Assembly: GCF_014204865.1 (NCBI RefSeq)
Contig: NZ_JACHMG010000001.1
Coordinates: forward strand, 2,232,001 to 2,296,000
DNA from: Amycolatopsis jiangsuensis
GTDB lineage: Bacteria > Actinomycetota > Actinomycetes > Mycobacteriales > Pseudonocardiaceae
DNA length: 64,000 bases
Direction of reading: 5' to 3'
The position numbers and the translations under genes were made by a program. The notes under the pieces are model-generated. The model saw nothing but the letters and a program-made list of their open reading frames with translations, was not told the DNA's origin and did no database searches. The first letter of the stretch is position 1; every line of letters begins with the position of its first letter. This document shows positions 33,862 to 42,725 of this stretch, piece after piece.

Positions 33862-35046
33862 TCAGTTGTCGGCGGTGACGGTCACGCTCGCCGTGGTGCG
33901 CCGGCTGATCAGCTCGTCGTCGTAGCTGACGCCGATGCCCGGTCCGGACGGCACGGGCAGGGTGCCGTCGGCGCCGATCGAGTCGTAGGCGTCGCGGTAG
34001 CCGCAGGTGTAGATCTCCGGCGACGGATCGGGCAGGTGCGGCGAAACGTTGGCCACCTCGTACAGCGACGTCGCCTGCATGCTCGCGACCAGGTGCCGGT
34101 GGATCGGGCTCGGACCGTGCACCTCGACGTTGACCCCGAGTGATTCGGCGAACTTGATCGTCTTGAGGCAGCCGGTGATGCCGAGGTCGAAGTGCGAGTC
34201 CACGCGCAGCAGGTCGGTGCCGCCGGCGAGCAGGAAGTCGGCCTTGGCCTCCGGCCCGGCCACGTGCTCGGTCTGCAGGATCGGGAGGTCGAGCGCGTCC
34301 CGCAGCTGCCGGTGGGCGAACGCGCCGACGCCCAGCGGCCGCAGCGGATCCTCGTACCAGCGGAACCCGGCCTCCTGGCAGGCCTTGCCGACGAAGATCG
34401 CGTCGGACACGGAGTCGAAGACGCAGGCGGGATCGAGCATCAGGTCGGCGCGTTCGCCGAGCTTCTCCCGCAGGTACGCGACGTTCTCGGCTTCCTCCCA
34501 CTTGTCGCCCTCGTGCCAGCTGTGCATCTTGAACCCGGTCCAGCCGAGGTCACGCAACCCGCCGAAGAATTCGGCGACTTCCTCCTTGGTGGTGAGGCTG
34601 CCTTCGCGGTCACCGTTGACGCTGGAGGCGTAGGCCCGCACGCGGTCCCGCCCGCCTCCGAGGAGTTCGGTGAGCGAGACGCCGTAGACCTTGCCCGCGA
34701 GATCCCACAAAGCGTTGTCCAGGAAGCAAAGCCCGTACGAGTGCGCGGGCCGGGACAGCCTCCGGCCGACCCGCAGGATCTGCTCGCGGGCGTGCCACGG
34801 CCTGCCGACGGCGATGCGGGCGACGTCGGCGGCCTGCTGCGCCGCGCCGGTGACGGCGTGGTTCGCGTACTCGCCGACGTGCCCGTCGGTGGTGTGCACC
34901 CGCACCATCAGCACCGCGCGCTTGCCCGTGACACCGGGCTGGTAGTACCACGACCCACCGCGGTCGTCGACGTCGAACGTGCGGGTGTAGCCGGGAGTGT
35001 CCACATCGAACTGGACGACTTCGACCCTGTCGATCAGGGTGCTCAT
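33862..35046 (-). CDS. enolase-superfamily sugar acid dehydratase
   Basis: 394 residues of the mandelate-racemase/glucarate-dehydratase branch. The N-terminal capping domain includes DRGGSWYYQPGVTGKRAVLM. Barrel motifs follow in order: GFKMHSW (acid/base Lys), LMLDPACVFD (metal Asp), RWYEDPLRPLG (metal Glu), ILQTEHV (metal Glu), DSHFDLGITGCLKTIKFAE and VNVEVHGP. It is expected to dehydrate an aldarate or aldonate to a 2-keto-3-deoxy sugar acid, feeding the DHDPS-like lyase and aldehyde dehydrogenase encoded upstream. AAAGGAAC precedes the ATG. Confidence 0.88.
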   Translation of the reverse strand: MSTLIDRVEVVQFDVDTPGYTRTFDVDDRGGSWYYQPGVTGKRAVLMVRVHTTDGHVGEYANHAVTGAAQQAADVARIAVGRPWHAREQILRVGRRLSRPAHSYGLCFLDNALWDLAGKVYGVSLTELLGGGRDRVRAYASSVNGDREGSLTTKEEVAEFFGGLRDLGWTGFKMHSWHEGDKWEEAENVAYLREKLGERADLMLDPACVFDSVSDAIFVGKACQEAGFRWYEDPLRPLGVGAFAHRQLRDALDLPILQTEHVAGPEAKADFLLAGGTDLLRVDSHFDLGITGCLKTIKFAESLGVNVEVHGPSPIHRHLVASMQATSLYEVANVSPHLPDPSPEIYTCGYRDAYDSIGADGTLPVPSGPGIGVSYDDELISRRTTASVTVTADN

Positions 35047-35141
35047 GTGCGGTTCCTTTCGGGGTATCGCCGCGCCGCGAGGGCAGGCGGCATCGGCCGG
35101 GCGACCGCGCGTGCGGTCCCGGCTTCGGCAGGAGAATCGGG

Positions 35142-36644
35142 TCAGGAAGGCAGGACGAGGGCTCCGTCGACGCGCCGCGGCACGAGCGCGGCCGGATCGC
35201 GGAGTTCCTCCGGCAGCACGGATTCGGGTGCGTTCTGCCAGGCGACGGGCCGCAGGAACCGCCGGATCGCGGTGGTTCCGACCGAGGTGTGCTGGGTGTC
35301 GGTGGCCGGCCACGGCCCGCCGTGGTGCTGCGCCCAGCTGACCGCGACGCCGGTGGGATAGCCGTCGAACAGCAGCCGCCCGGTCCGTCCGCGCAGCGCC
35401 TCGACGGCGGTGTCCCGGTCGGGATCCTCGCCTGCCGCACCGTGCACGGTCGCGACGAGCGAACCGGGCAGCCGCGCCAGCAGGCCAGGCAGCTGGTCGG
35501 CGCAGTAGCGGACGAAGACGGTGACCGGGCCGAAGGTTTCCGTCAGCAGCCCGGCATCGAGGTCTCGAGCGTCCACGAGCACCGCGGTGGGCCGGACGGT
35601 GAACCCTTCACCGGGTGCCTCGTCCGCGGTCAGCAGCTGCCGGCCGGACAGGCTCGCGATCGCTTTCGTGAAGGATTCGGCGATCCCCTCGTTGAGCAGC
35701 GCGGGCGGTGGGACTTCGGCGAGCGCGGCACTCGCGGCCGCGATCAGCCGGTCCCCGTCCGGTCCCGCCGGCACCAGCACCGGCCCGGGCTTGGTGCAGA
35801 ACTGGCCACCGCCCAGGGTGAACGAGCCGACCACCCCGTGGCCGATCTCCGCACCTCGTTCGGCAGCCGCCCGTGCCGTCACCACCACGGGGTTCACGCT
35901 GCCCAGCTCGCCGTAGAACGGGATCGGGTCCGGCCGGCCGGCGATCAGCGCACGCAGCGCCGTGGCCCCGGAATGCCCGCCGGTGAACGAGACCGCGGTG
36001 ATCGCGGGATCGGTGACCAGGGCTTCACCCGACTCCCGGCCGTACACCACCGCGATCGTGCCCCGCGGAGCGCCGGCGCGCGCTGCGGCTTCTTCGAGGA
36101 TTTCGCCGCACAGCGCGGAAGTGAGCGGATGACTGCCGTGCGCCTTGACCACCACCGCACAACCCGCGGCCAGCGCGGCGGCGGTGTCCCCGCCGGGCAC
36201 CGAGAAGGCCAGCGGGAAGTTGCTGGCCCCGAAGACCGCGACGGGTCCGGTCGGCACGAGCATGCGCCGCAGGTCCGGACGTGGTCCCATCGGCGTGTCG
36301 CCGGGATGGTCGATGGTGGCTTCCAGGTAGGAACCCTCCTCGACCACCTCGGCGAACAAGCGCAGCTGGTACGCGGTGCGATTCAGTTCACCGTCCAAAC
36401 GGGACCGGCCGAGCGCGGTTTCCCGGTCGGCGGCGGACACCACCTCGTCCCGCCGGGCTTCCAGCCCTTCGGCCATCGCGCGCAGCAGCCGCGCCCGGCC
36501 CGCTCGCCCGAGCCGTTCCAGCCCGGCGGACGCCACTGCCGCGCGGGTGCAGGTTTCGGCGACCTCGGCACGCGTGGTCGCAACCAACTCGGTGTCGACG
36601 GCGAGGCCGGTCCGGGGATCGGTACTGCGGATCAGCTCGGTCAC
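35142..36644 (-). CDS. aldehyde dehydrogenase, 2,5-dioxovalerate (alpha-ketoglutarate semialdehyde) type
   Basis: 500 residues from a GTG that overlaps the lyase stop (GTGA). PTGPVAVFGASNFPLAFSVP, FTGGHSGATALRALIAGR, PFYGELGSVNPVVV (general-base Glu) and TLGGGQFCTKPGPVLVP (catalytic Cys) follow the NADP-dependent ketoglutarate-semialdehyde dehydrogenase pattern. It would oxidise 2,5-dioxopentanoate to 2-oxoglutarate as the last step of sugar-acid breakdown. Confidence 0.88.
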   Translation of the reverse strand: MTELIRSTDPRTGLAVDTELVATTRAEVAETCTRAAVASAGLERLGRAGRARLLRAMAEGLEARRDEVVSAADRETALGRSRLDGELNRTAYQLRLFAEVVEEGSYLEATIDHPGDTPMGPRPDLRRMLVPTGPVAVFGASNFPLAFSVPGGDTAAALAAGCAVVVKAHGSHPLTSALCGEILEEAAARAGAPRGTIAVVYGRESGEALVTDPAITAVSFTGGHSGATALRALIAGRPDPIPFYGELGSVNPVVVTARAAAERGAEIGHGVVGSFTLGGGQFCTKPGPVLVPAGPDGDRLIAAASAALAEVPPPALLNEGIAESFTKAIASLSGRQLLTADEAPGEGFTVRPTAVLVDARDLDAGLLTETFGPVTVFVRYCADQLPGLLARLPGSLVATVHGAAGEDPDRDTAVEALRGRTGRLLFDGYPTGVAVSWAQHHGGPWPATDTQHTSVGTTAIRRFLRPVAWQNAPESVLPEELRDPAALVPRRVDGALVLPS

Positions 36645-37546
36645 CGGACACCCCAGGCAGCGAGGATTTCGGCGACCTTCTCCCTGGCGGGAACGTCGAG
36701 CCGGGAGGCGGGCGGACGCACGTCGGCGCGGCCGTGGCCGATCTGGTGCAGTGCTTCCTTGACGACGCTGACGTTGTCGGCGCTGGAATCGGCCAGCCGC
36801 AGGTGCTCGAAGTCGCGAATGCTGTCCCACACCTCCATCGCGGCCGGGAAGTCCTTGGCCACCAAGGCTTCCTGCATCCGGAGTGACAGGTGCGGCGCCA
36901 CGCTGACCAGGCCCGACGTGAAACCCGCGGCGCCGACCGCGGCGTAGCCGGGCGCGGAAAGCTCGGCCAGTCCGGCGATCCAGGTGAACCGGCCGAGCCC
37001 GGCGGCGCGGGCCACCGCCCCGAAGCGGGCGGGATTCGGCACGGCGTACTTGACGGCGAGCACGTTCGGGCAGGCGTCGGCGAGGACGGTGAAGTCCTCC
37101 GCTTCGATCCGGGCGTCCCGCACGTAGGGGATCACCGCGAGATCGGGCGCCGCCGTCGCGATCTTCCGGTGGTAGCCGATCCAGCCGGCACGGGAAACGT
37201 AGGGATGTACCGGCTGGTGCACCATCACCGCGTGAGCGCCCTGGTCACGCGCATGGTGCGCCGCTTCGATCGCGGTCGCGGTGTCGAACCCGACCCCCGC
37301 GACGAGCAGTGCCTCATCCGCTGCCGCGGCCGCGGTCAGCTCGACCACGGTGCGCCGTTCGGCGGGCGAGAGCGGGTAGAACTCGCCGGTGTTGCCGTTG
37401 ACCGTGAGTACGCGCACGCCGCCGTCGACCATCCGCCGGACGACGCGTTCGAAGGCCGCGACGTCGATCTCGTCGTCGGCGGTGAACGGCGTCGGCGTGA
37501 TCGCCACGACGTCGGCTAGGCGGCGCCGGAATTCGTCCAGATCCAT
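36641..37546 (-). CDS. dihydrodipicolinate synthase family lyase (5-dehydro-4-deoxyglucarate dehydratase-like)
   Basis: 301 residues, DHDPS barrel: VAITPTPFTADDEIDVAAFE, VLTVNGNTGEFYPLSPAERR (the GxTGE substrate loop), VIPYVRDA (catalytic Tyr) and LAVKYAVPN (Schiff-base Lys). With an enolase-superfamily dehydratase and a ketoglutarate-semialdehyde dehydrogenase in the same operon, dehydration-decarboxylation of a keto-deoxy-sugar acid is the best guess; an aldol cleavage is possible. AAGGAGAACG precedes the ATG. Confidence 0.87.
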   Translation of the reverse strand: MDLDEFRRRLADVVAITPTPFTADDEIDVAAFERVVRRMVDGGVRVLTVNGNTGEFYPLSPAERRTVVELTAAAAADEALLVAGVGFDTATAIEAAHHARDQGAHAVMVHQPVHPYVSRAGWIGYHRKIATAAPDLAVIPYVRDARIEAEDFTVLADACPNVLAVKYAVPNPARFGAVARAAGLGRFTWIAGLAELSAPGYAAVGAAGFTSGLVSVAPHLSLRMQEALVAKDFPAAMEVWDSIRDFEHLRLADSSADNVSVVKEALHQIGHGRADVRPPASRLDVPAREKVAEILAAWGVR

Positions 37547-37627
37547 CGTTCTCCTTCGTGGGAGGGAAAAGGGCACAGCGAGATCGCCGCGAAGTCCAGC
37601 GGCTCGCGGTGCCTGTTCGCCGGAGGT

Positions 37628-38359
37628 TCAGCCCGCGGCGGCGATGCCTTCCCCGGTTTCGGTGGTCAGCAAGGGAATCGTCCGCTCGACGAACCCGGTG
37701 ACGTGCTCGTGCAGGGCCGCCGCGGCGGCCGCGGCATCGCCCTTGGTCGCGGCGGCGAGAATGCCGCGGTGCTCCTCGGCCTCGTCCCGCCAGCCACCGG
37801 CCGAACGCCAGCCCGAGACACTGACCAGCGCGGTCTGGTCCTTGAGCCCGTCGAGCGTCGAGATCAGCAGCGGATTGCCGCAGCCGAGGTAGAGCGCGCG
37901 GTGGAACTCCCGGTTCGCCAGGCTCATGCCGGCGGCGTCTCCCGACTCGCCCGCGGCCACCGCGCGATCCAGCGCCCGCGCCGCGACCGACACGTCCGCA
38001 CCGTTCGCCACCGCGCGCCGCACCGCTTCGGGCTCCAGCAGCAGCCGCAGGTCGTAGATCGCGGACGCCGCTGCGGCGTCCAGCTCCCGCACCACCGCGC
38101 CCTTGAACCGGCTGAGCACCACGAGCCCCGACCCCACCAGGGTCTTCAACGCCTCGCGCACCGGGGTCTTCGACATCTGCAGCACCTCGGCGATGTCGGC
38201 CTCCACCAGCTGCTGGCCCGGCCGCAGCCCGCCGGTGAGAATTCCGCGCTTGATCGCCGCCAGCGCCCGGTCGGTGCGGTTGGCCAGCGGGTCCACTTCA
38301 CCGTCGGCGAGCGCCAGCCGGAACGCGGCGGCCACCTCGGCGGGAGCGCCGTCCATCAT
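37628..38359 (-). CDS. GntR/FadR family regulator of the sugar-acid operon
   Basis: 243 residues. A winged helix at about 25-85 includes LAAIKRGILTGGLRPGQQLV and LQMSKTPVREALKTLVGSGL. An FCD ligand domain follows (about 95-225): YDLRLLLEPEAVRRAV, NREFHRALYLGCGNPLLIST and EEHRGILAAATKGDAAAAAA. FCD regulators bind carboxylic acids with a metal. It is the first gene of the operon behind a palindromic operator. Confidence 0.88.
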   Translation of the reverse strand: MMDGAPAEVAAAFRLALADGEVDPLANRTDRALAAIKRGILTGGLRPGQQLVEADIAEVLQMSKTPVREALKTLVGSGLVVLSRFKGAVVRELDAAAASAIYDLRLLLEPEAVRRAVANGADVSVAARALDRAVAAGESGDAAGMSLANREFHRALYLGCGNPLLISTLDGLKDQTALVSVSGWRSAGGWRDEAEEHRGILAAATKGDAAAAAAALHEHVTGFVERTIPLLTTETGEGIAAAG

Positions 38360-38376
38360 CCCACCCCTTCGGTCGA

Positions 38377-38393
38377 TCGTATATTAGATACGA
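38377..38393 (-). promoter_or_regulatory. GntR operator candidate
   Basis: TCGTAT/ATACGA with a five-base ATTAG centre (17 bp) lies 18 bases upstream of the gntR start. It resembles FadR-type GntR sites and probably mediates operon repression. Confidence 0.6.
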
Positions 38394-38807
38394 GAGACAC
38401 TAGGTCGGCACAGGAGGCGAGTCAAGCGAGCCCCGCTCGCTGTGGCTCGCCCGGCAAAGCAAGCGCTCAAGGTGATTCGCTGCCTCGGCCGGTGTCCCAT
38501 GCCACGAACTGCCCGACGACCAGGATGGGTCGTGAGGTTCCGGATCGGCTGCGACCTTCCAGCTGAGCGTCCCGTGACGGCGCTGGGCTGCTCAGCGCCC
38601 GTCGCCGAGGTCAGGCGGCCGGGGCGACCGTCGCGGCGAGTTCGCGAGCACGACCGTGGGCGTCGGCCATGGATGCCTTGTGTATCGGGAGAAAACGGTG
38701 TGTGCGGGGCCGTGGTCATCTCGGGATCACGGTGGCGACTGCGAGTCCCAGCTGACTCTCGTGCCGGGGGTGTTGCGCACCGGCGCTTCCGGTCTCCGCC
38801 GTGCCGG
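38394..38807. other. intergenic region without recognised gene
   Basis: About 410 bases between the divergently placed ends of the gntR promoter and the GlxA gene stop. Several open frames exist but are Arg/Pro/Gly-rich and lack ribosome-binding sites. I see no RNA gene or repeat. Confidence 0.5.
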
Positions 38808-39740
38808 TCAGCTCCGGAAGGTGCGCCGGTAGGCGGTGGGAGTGGTGTCCAGCGCGCGCCGGAAGTGGAGTCGCAGATTGGCGGCCGTGCCCAGCCCGCA
38901 TTCCCGTGCTACGCGGTCGATCGGCTGATCGGTGGTCTCCAGCAGTTCCCGTGCCCGGCCAAGACGGGCGTCGAGCAACCACCGCAACGGCGTCGTCCCG
39001 GTCTCCTCGGCGAACCGGCGGATGAGGGTGCGCTGCGAGAGGCCCGCGTGCCGGGCGAGCTGGCGTAGCGTGAGCTGTTCGCCGAGACGGTGCAAGGCCC
39101 ATTCACGGGTGTCGGACAGCGACGCGTCGCCGGCTGCCGGGACGGGGGCGGGCACGTACTGGGCTTGCCCGCCTTCGCGGTGCGGGGCGGCCACCAGGCC
39201 GCGGCCGATCCGGTTGGCCGCTACCGCGCCGAGATCGCGGCGCACGATGTGCAGGCACAGGTCGATGCCGCAGCACACTCCGGCGGAGGTGAGGACGTCG
39301 CCCTCGTCGACGTAGAGCACATCGCGATCCACGGACACAGCGGGGAATTCGCGCTCGAACTCGTCGATGTACTGCCAGTGGGTGGTCGCGCGCAGCCCGT
39401 CCAGCACGCCCGCGGCGGCCAGCGCGAAGGCTCCCGTGCAGATCGACACGATCCGTGTGCCCTGTTCGTGCGCCTCGGCCAGTGCGGCGAGCATGGCTTC
39501 CGGCGGCAGGCCGGGCGGTTCGGACCCCGGCACGATCACGGTGTCGGCGGAGCGCACCTGTTCCAGGCTTCCTTCGGCGACTACCGCGAAGCCCCCTGCG
39601 GTGTGTGTCTTCGCGCCGAAGGTGCACACGGTCGTCTCATACGGGGTCTCCGGGCGAGAGGAAAAGATCTGCGCCGGGATCGCCAGGTCAAGGGGCATGA
39701 CCCCGTCGAGGGCAAGGATCGCGATCCGATGGGCCGTCAT
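38808..39740 (-). CDS. GlxA family AraC-type regulator (DJ-1/PfpI domain)
   Basis: 310 residues. The N-terminal DJ-1/PfpI-like domain (about 5-180) includes ILALDGVMPLDLAIPAQIF, TVIVPGSEPPGL and IVSICTGAFALAAAGVLDG (nucleophile-elbow Cys). The C-terminal AraC helix-turn-helix (about 210-308) includes LRQLARHAGLSQRTLIRRFA and VARECGLGTAANLRLHFRRA. GlxA-type activators often respond to nitrogenous metabolites. It is divergent from the HD-domain/RidA pair, its probable target. Confidence 0.9.
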   Translation of the reverse strand: MTAHRIAILALDGVMPLDLAIPAQIFSSRPETPYETTVCTFGAKTHTAGGFAVVAEGSLEQVRSADTVIVPGSEPPGLPPEAMLAALAEAHEQGTRIVSICTGAFALAAAGVLDGLRATTHWQYIDEFEREFPAVSVDRDVLYVDEGDVLTSAGVCCGIDLCLHIVRRDLGAVAANRIGRGLVAAPHREGGQAQYVPAPVPAAGDASLSDTREWALHRLGEQLTLRQLARHAGLSQRTLIRRFAEETGTTPLRWLLDARLGRARELLETTDQPIDRVARECGLGTAANLRLHFRRALDTTPTAYRRTFRS

Positions 39741-39811
39741 GGCAATATACTATCGACATGTGGTGATTTTGCCTATCGCCAGGTCAGGCCGTCCTCAGGC
39801 AAGCTCAGGAC

Positions 39812-40498
39812 ATGACCACACGTACTCCCGAGGCGCCACTGGCGCAGGCGCATGACCTGATCGCGTTGCCCGGTACCCCGTTGACCGAGGCCGTGGTGGA
39901 GCTGATCCGCCCGGCGCAGACGCCGCCGGTGTTCAACCACAGCATCCGCAGTTACCTGTTCGCCCGGCTGCTGGCCGGCCGCCTCGGCCTGGCCGCGGGC
40001 AGCGACTACAACGACGATCTGTTGTTCACCGCGTGCGCGATGCACGACCTCGGGGTCGCCGCGGACGGCCCTGGCCGGCAACGGTTCGAGGTCGAAGGCG
40101 CCGATCGCGCGGCCGAATTCCTCGTCGGCCGCGGAGTGTCCGCATCGGACGCCGACCAGGTGTGGCAGGCGATCGCCTTGCACACCTCGACCGGCATCGC
40201 GAACCGCCGGGGCACGCTGTGCATGCTCGTCCGCGAAGGCGTCGCGCTCGATTTCGGCGGCCCGATGGGGAACGCGCACGTCGAAGCGGTCAGCGACGAG
40301 CAGGCCGATGCCGTGCACGCGGTGTACCCGCGACTGAACATGATCGGTTCGCTGGTCGACGCGATCGTCGCGCAAGCCGCGAAAGACCCGAAGAACGCGC
40401 CCCGGTACTCGATCCCCGGCGAGCTTCTTCGCGAACGCGAGGAGTTCGGCCGGACCAGGATGGAGCGATCCTTCCGCTCGTCCCGCTGGGGCAACTGA
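39812..40498 (+). CDS. HD-domain phosphohydrolase/cyanamide-hydratase-like protein
   Basis: 228 residues with HD metal-site residues NHSIRSYLFARLLAG, ACAMHDLGVA (the HD pair) and WQAIALHTSTGI. The size and pattern resemble cyanamide-hydratase-type HD proteins, which hydrate nitriles or cyanamide, more than nucleotide phosphohydrolases. AGGAC precedes the ATG. RidA follows 38 bases downstream, consistent with a small nitrogen-compound detoxification operon; the substrate is not known. Confidence 0.8.
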   Translation: MTTRTPEAPLAQAHDLIALPGTPLTEAVVELIRPAQTPPVFNHSIRSYLFARLLAGRLGLAAGSDYNDDLLFTACAMHDLGVAADGPGRQRFEVEGADRAAEFLVGRGVSASDADQVWQAIALHTSTGIANRRGTLCMLVREGVALDFGGPMGNAHVEAVSDEQADAVHAVYPRLNMIGSLVDAIVAQAAKDPKNAPRYSIPGELLREREEFGRTRMERSFRSSRWGN

Positions 40499-40536
40499 AA
40501 CCCACGATTCAGCATCAACGAAAGGGAAACACCGCC

Positions 40537-40956
40537 ATGAGCATCCACCCCGTCGAAGTCCCCGAGGACTCCGAAGTGTTCGGGAAAACTGTCAGCGCTT
40601 TCGCGAACTTCGGCTACTCCGCCGCCGTTCGCTCGCACGGGCATCTGTTCATCGCCGGCACCATCGGCCGCCGGGCCGACGGGACCATCCCCGACGACAT
40701 CGAGGAACAAACCGAGATCGCCATCCGCCGGATCGAGGAGATCCTCCGGCTGGAAGGGCTCGACCTGTCCGCACTCGTCGACGTCACCAGCTACCACGTC
40801 GATATTCACCAGCACCTGCCCGGCTTTTCCGCGGCCAAGGCGCGGCTGGTCAAGCCTCCCTATCCGACCTGGTCGCTGATCGGGGTCAGCGGGCTGGCCA
40901 GCCCCGGCCTGCTGGTCGAAATCCGTGCCACGGCCGCCTATCCCGACCAGTCCTGA
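40537..40956 (+). CDS. RidA/YjgF family protein (enamine/imine deaminase-like)
   Basis: 139 residues. GHLFIAGTIGRRADGTIPDD, IEEQTEIAIRRIEEILRLEG and VDVTSYHVDI show the chorismate-mutase-like RidA trimer fold. The C-terminal LLVEIRATAAYPDQS carries the conserved Glu-Ile-Arg with the catalytic Arg. RidA enzymes hydrolyse reactive imines. AAAGGGAA precedes the ATG. Confidence 0.85.
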   Translation: MSIHPVEVPEDSEVFGKTVSAFANFGYSAAVRSHGHLFIAGTIGRRADGTIPDDIEEQTEIAIRRIEEILRLEGLDLSALVDVTSYHVDIHQHLPGFSAAKARLVKPPYPTWSLIGVSGLASPGLLVEIRATAAYPDQS

Positions 40957-41047
40957 CAGACCACCGCTCCTGGGCCGGGTCCGGTCCGGCTCCAGGTGCT
41001 GCGCCCCGGGTTCTGTGCAGGCTCTGGTCTCAGGGAGGACGCAGAGC

Positions 41048-41615
41048 ATGCCGGCACCGAAGAAGTACAGCGACGAGCTGTGTGAGCGGGCGACGCGGCT
41101 GGCGTTGGCCGCGATCGCGGCCGAGGGGTAGCGGATGGCGGCGATCCGTCGGGTCGCGGGCCAGCTGGACGTTCATCCGGAGGCGTTGCGGGCGTGGGTC
41201 AAGCGCGCCGAGATCGACGCCGGCACGGCACCAGGCCGCACCAGCGACGATGCCGCGCGGATCGCCGAGCTGGAACGTGAGGTGCGTGAGTTGCGGCGGG
41301 CGAATGAGATCCTGAAGACGGCGTCGGCGTTTTTCGCCGTGGCGGAGCTCGACCGCAAGACCAAATAGCCTTTGACGGTTCCGCGGATCGGCGGGAGGTT
41401 CCGCTCGCGGTGGTCATCGACTATATCGATGGCCACCGCGAGCGTGTCGTTGAGGGGAAGAAACTCGGGGTCGAGTCGATCTGTGCAGTCTTGAACGACG
41501 CGGGTGTGCAGATCGCTCCGAGAACATATTGGGCAGCGAAGAAGCGCGCACTATCGAAACGTGCCTTGCGTGATGCGGAGCTGGTCATGGAGATTGAGCG
41601 GGTGTTCCGGACGCC
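41048..41615 (+). mobile_element. truncated IS3-family insertion sequence
   Basis: OrfA (41048-41368) begins MPAPKKYSDELCERATRLAL and ends in the OrfA zipper AELEREVRELRRANEILKTA, but an in-frame amber codon at 41129-41131 splits it. OrfB continues in the -1 frame from about 41345 (IDGHRERVVEGKKLGVESIC, VQIAPRTYWAAKKRALSKR) and stops matching after IERVF near 41610. About two thirds of OrfB, with the DDE catalytic residues and the right end, are missing. The element is dead and abuts a truncated regulator. Confidence 0.8.
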
Positions 41616-41626
41616 GCTACCGCGCC

Positions 41627-42480
41627 ATGCGCGAGGCAGGTGCGCTCCGAGACACTGTCAGTGGGGCAGCAGCTTCTGCCCGACGTGGGCTCTGGCTGCT
41701 GCGGCTGCAGTGCCGTCCCGCTGCCGCTGCCCACCTGGGCGATGTGCTTGCCGCGCGCGACGACGTTTCCTGGGTTGCGCTGCACTCCGGCGGTGCGGAG
41801 CTGATGTGCACCACGACCCTGCCCGCCGATGCGGCCTGCGGCACGGGAGTGCTGCCCCGGATCTCGCACACGGCAGAAGTGCTCTCGTTCACGACTCACC
41901 TGGTGCTGCACTCGTACTCCGGCGGTCCTGCCGAGTGGTCCGGTCTCGAGGAGCCGCTGAGCGAGGAAGCGGAGCGACATCTCCTCGACGGGCGCGATCC
42001 TCGCCGGTGGAAGGAGACATACAGTCCCGTACTCCTCGAAGACCGCGCGCTTGTGGAGGCGCTGCGCCGGGACGGCAGGGCCACCACGTCAGCGCTGTCC
42101 CGTACCCTCGACTGGCCACTGTCCCGCGTCAGAGGTCGTCTCCAGGCGCTCCTGGACAGTGGTGCGGTCACCGTGGACGTGGACGTGATGTCGGAAGCGT
42201 TCGGCTACCGGGTTTCGGCCACGCTGCTCCTGCAAGTCTCCCCGCACCTCATCGTCGCGGTCTGCGAGACGCACTCCTCGCATCGGCAGGCCAGCTGGGT
42301 CGCTGCGGTCACGGGCTCTGCGAACATCGTGGCCGCGGGGACCTGCCGCGACAGCGCTGAGCTCTTCATCTACATCACCGAGCAGCTGGGGAGCCTCCCC
42401 GGGGTGCTCCACGTCGAGGCTGTGCCGCTGCTCAGCAGGCTCAAGCAGGCCGCCACTCGAGTGGCCGGCGGCCGCTTTGT
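41627..42480 (+). pseudogene. 5'-truncated Lrp/AsnC-type double-domain regulator
   Basis: The frame from 41627 keeps the rest of the first AsnC ligand domain (GLWLLRLQCRPAAAAHLGDV), the second helix-turn-helix (VEALRRDGRATTSALSRTLD, VRGRLQALLDSGAV) and the second AsnC domain (YRVSATLLLQVSPHLIVAV, GSANIVAAGTCRDSAELF). The first helix-turn-helix and its start codon have been replaced by IS3 DNA. Recognisable homology ends near 42480, but the frame stays open into the next gene to 42985, so its own stop is also lost. Probably non-functional. Confidence 0.75.
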
Positions 42481-42725
42481 CTGGGCCTCGCGCTTTTCAC
42501 GGAGAGATGCGCTCACGCACGGCACAGCTGACAGCGCGGGATCGGAGCGGCCGGCAGTCTCGCGGCACGCCGGGACACATCCGGCCGATGAGCGCCGTCC
42601 GTGCTCAGCCCGGTGTCGTTTTCGCTCTCGTGTGGCCGGACCCGGGTTCCTCCACCAAGCAAGCGCTTACAATCGAGCTCGCCGGCAGCCGCATCCGCCG
42701 CCGGGACGACGAGGAGGTTCGCCGG

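Noticed and set aside
38442..39068. Plus-strand frame of 208 codons overlapping the GlxA gene
   Set aside because: It runs antisense through a well-supported AraC-type gene and its composition is that of a shadow frame.
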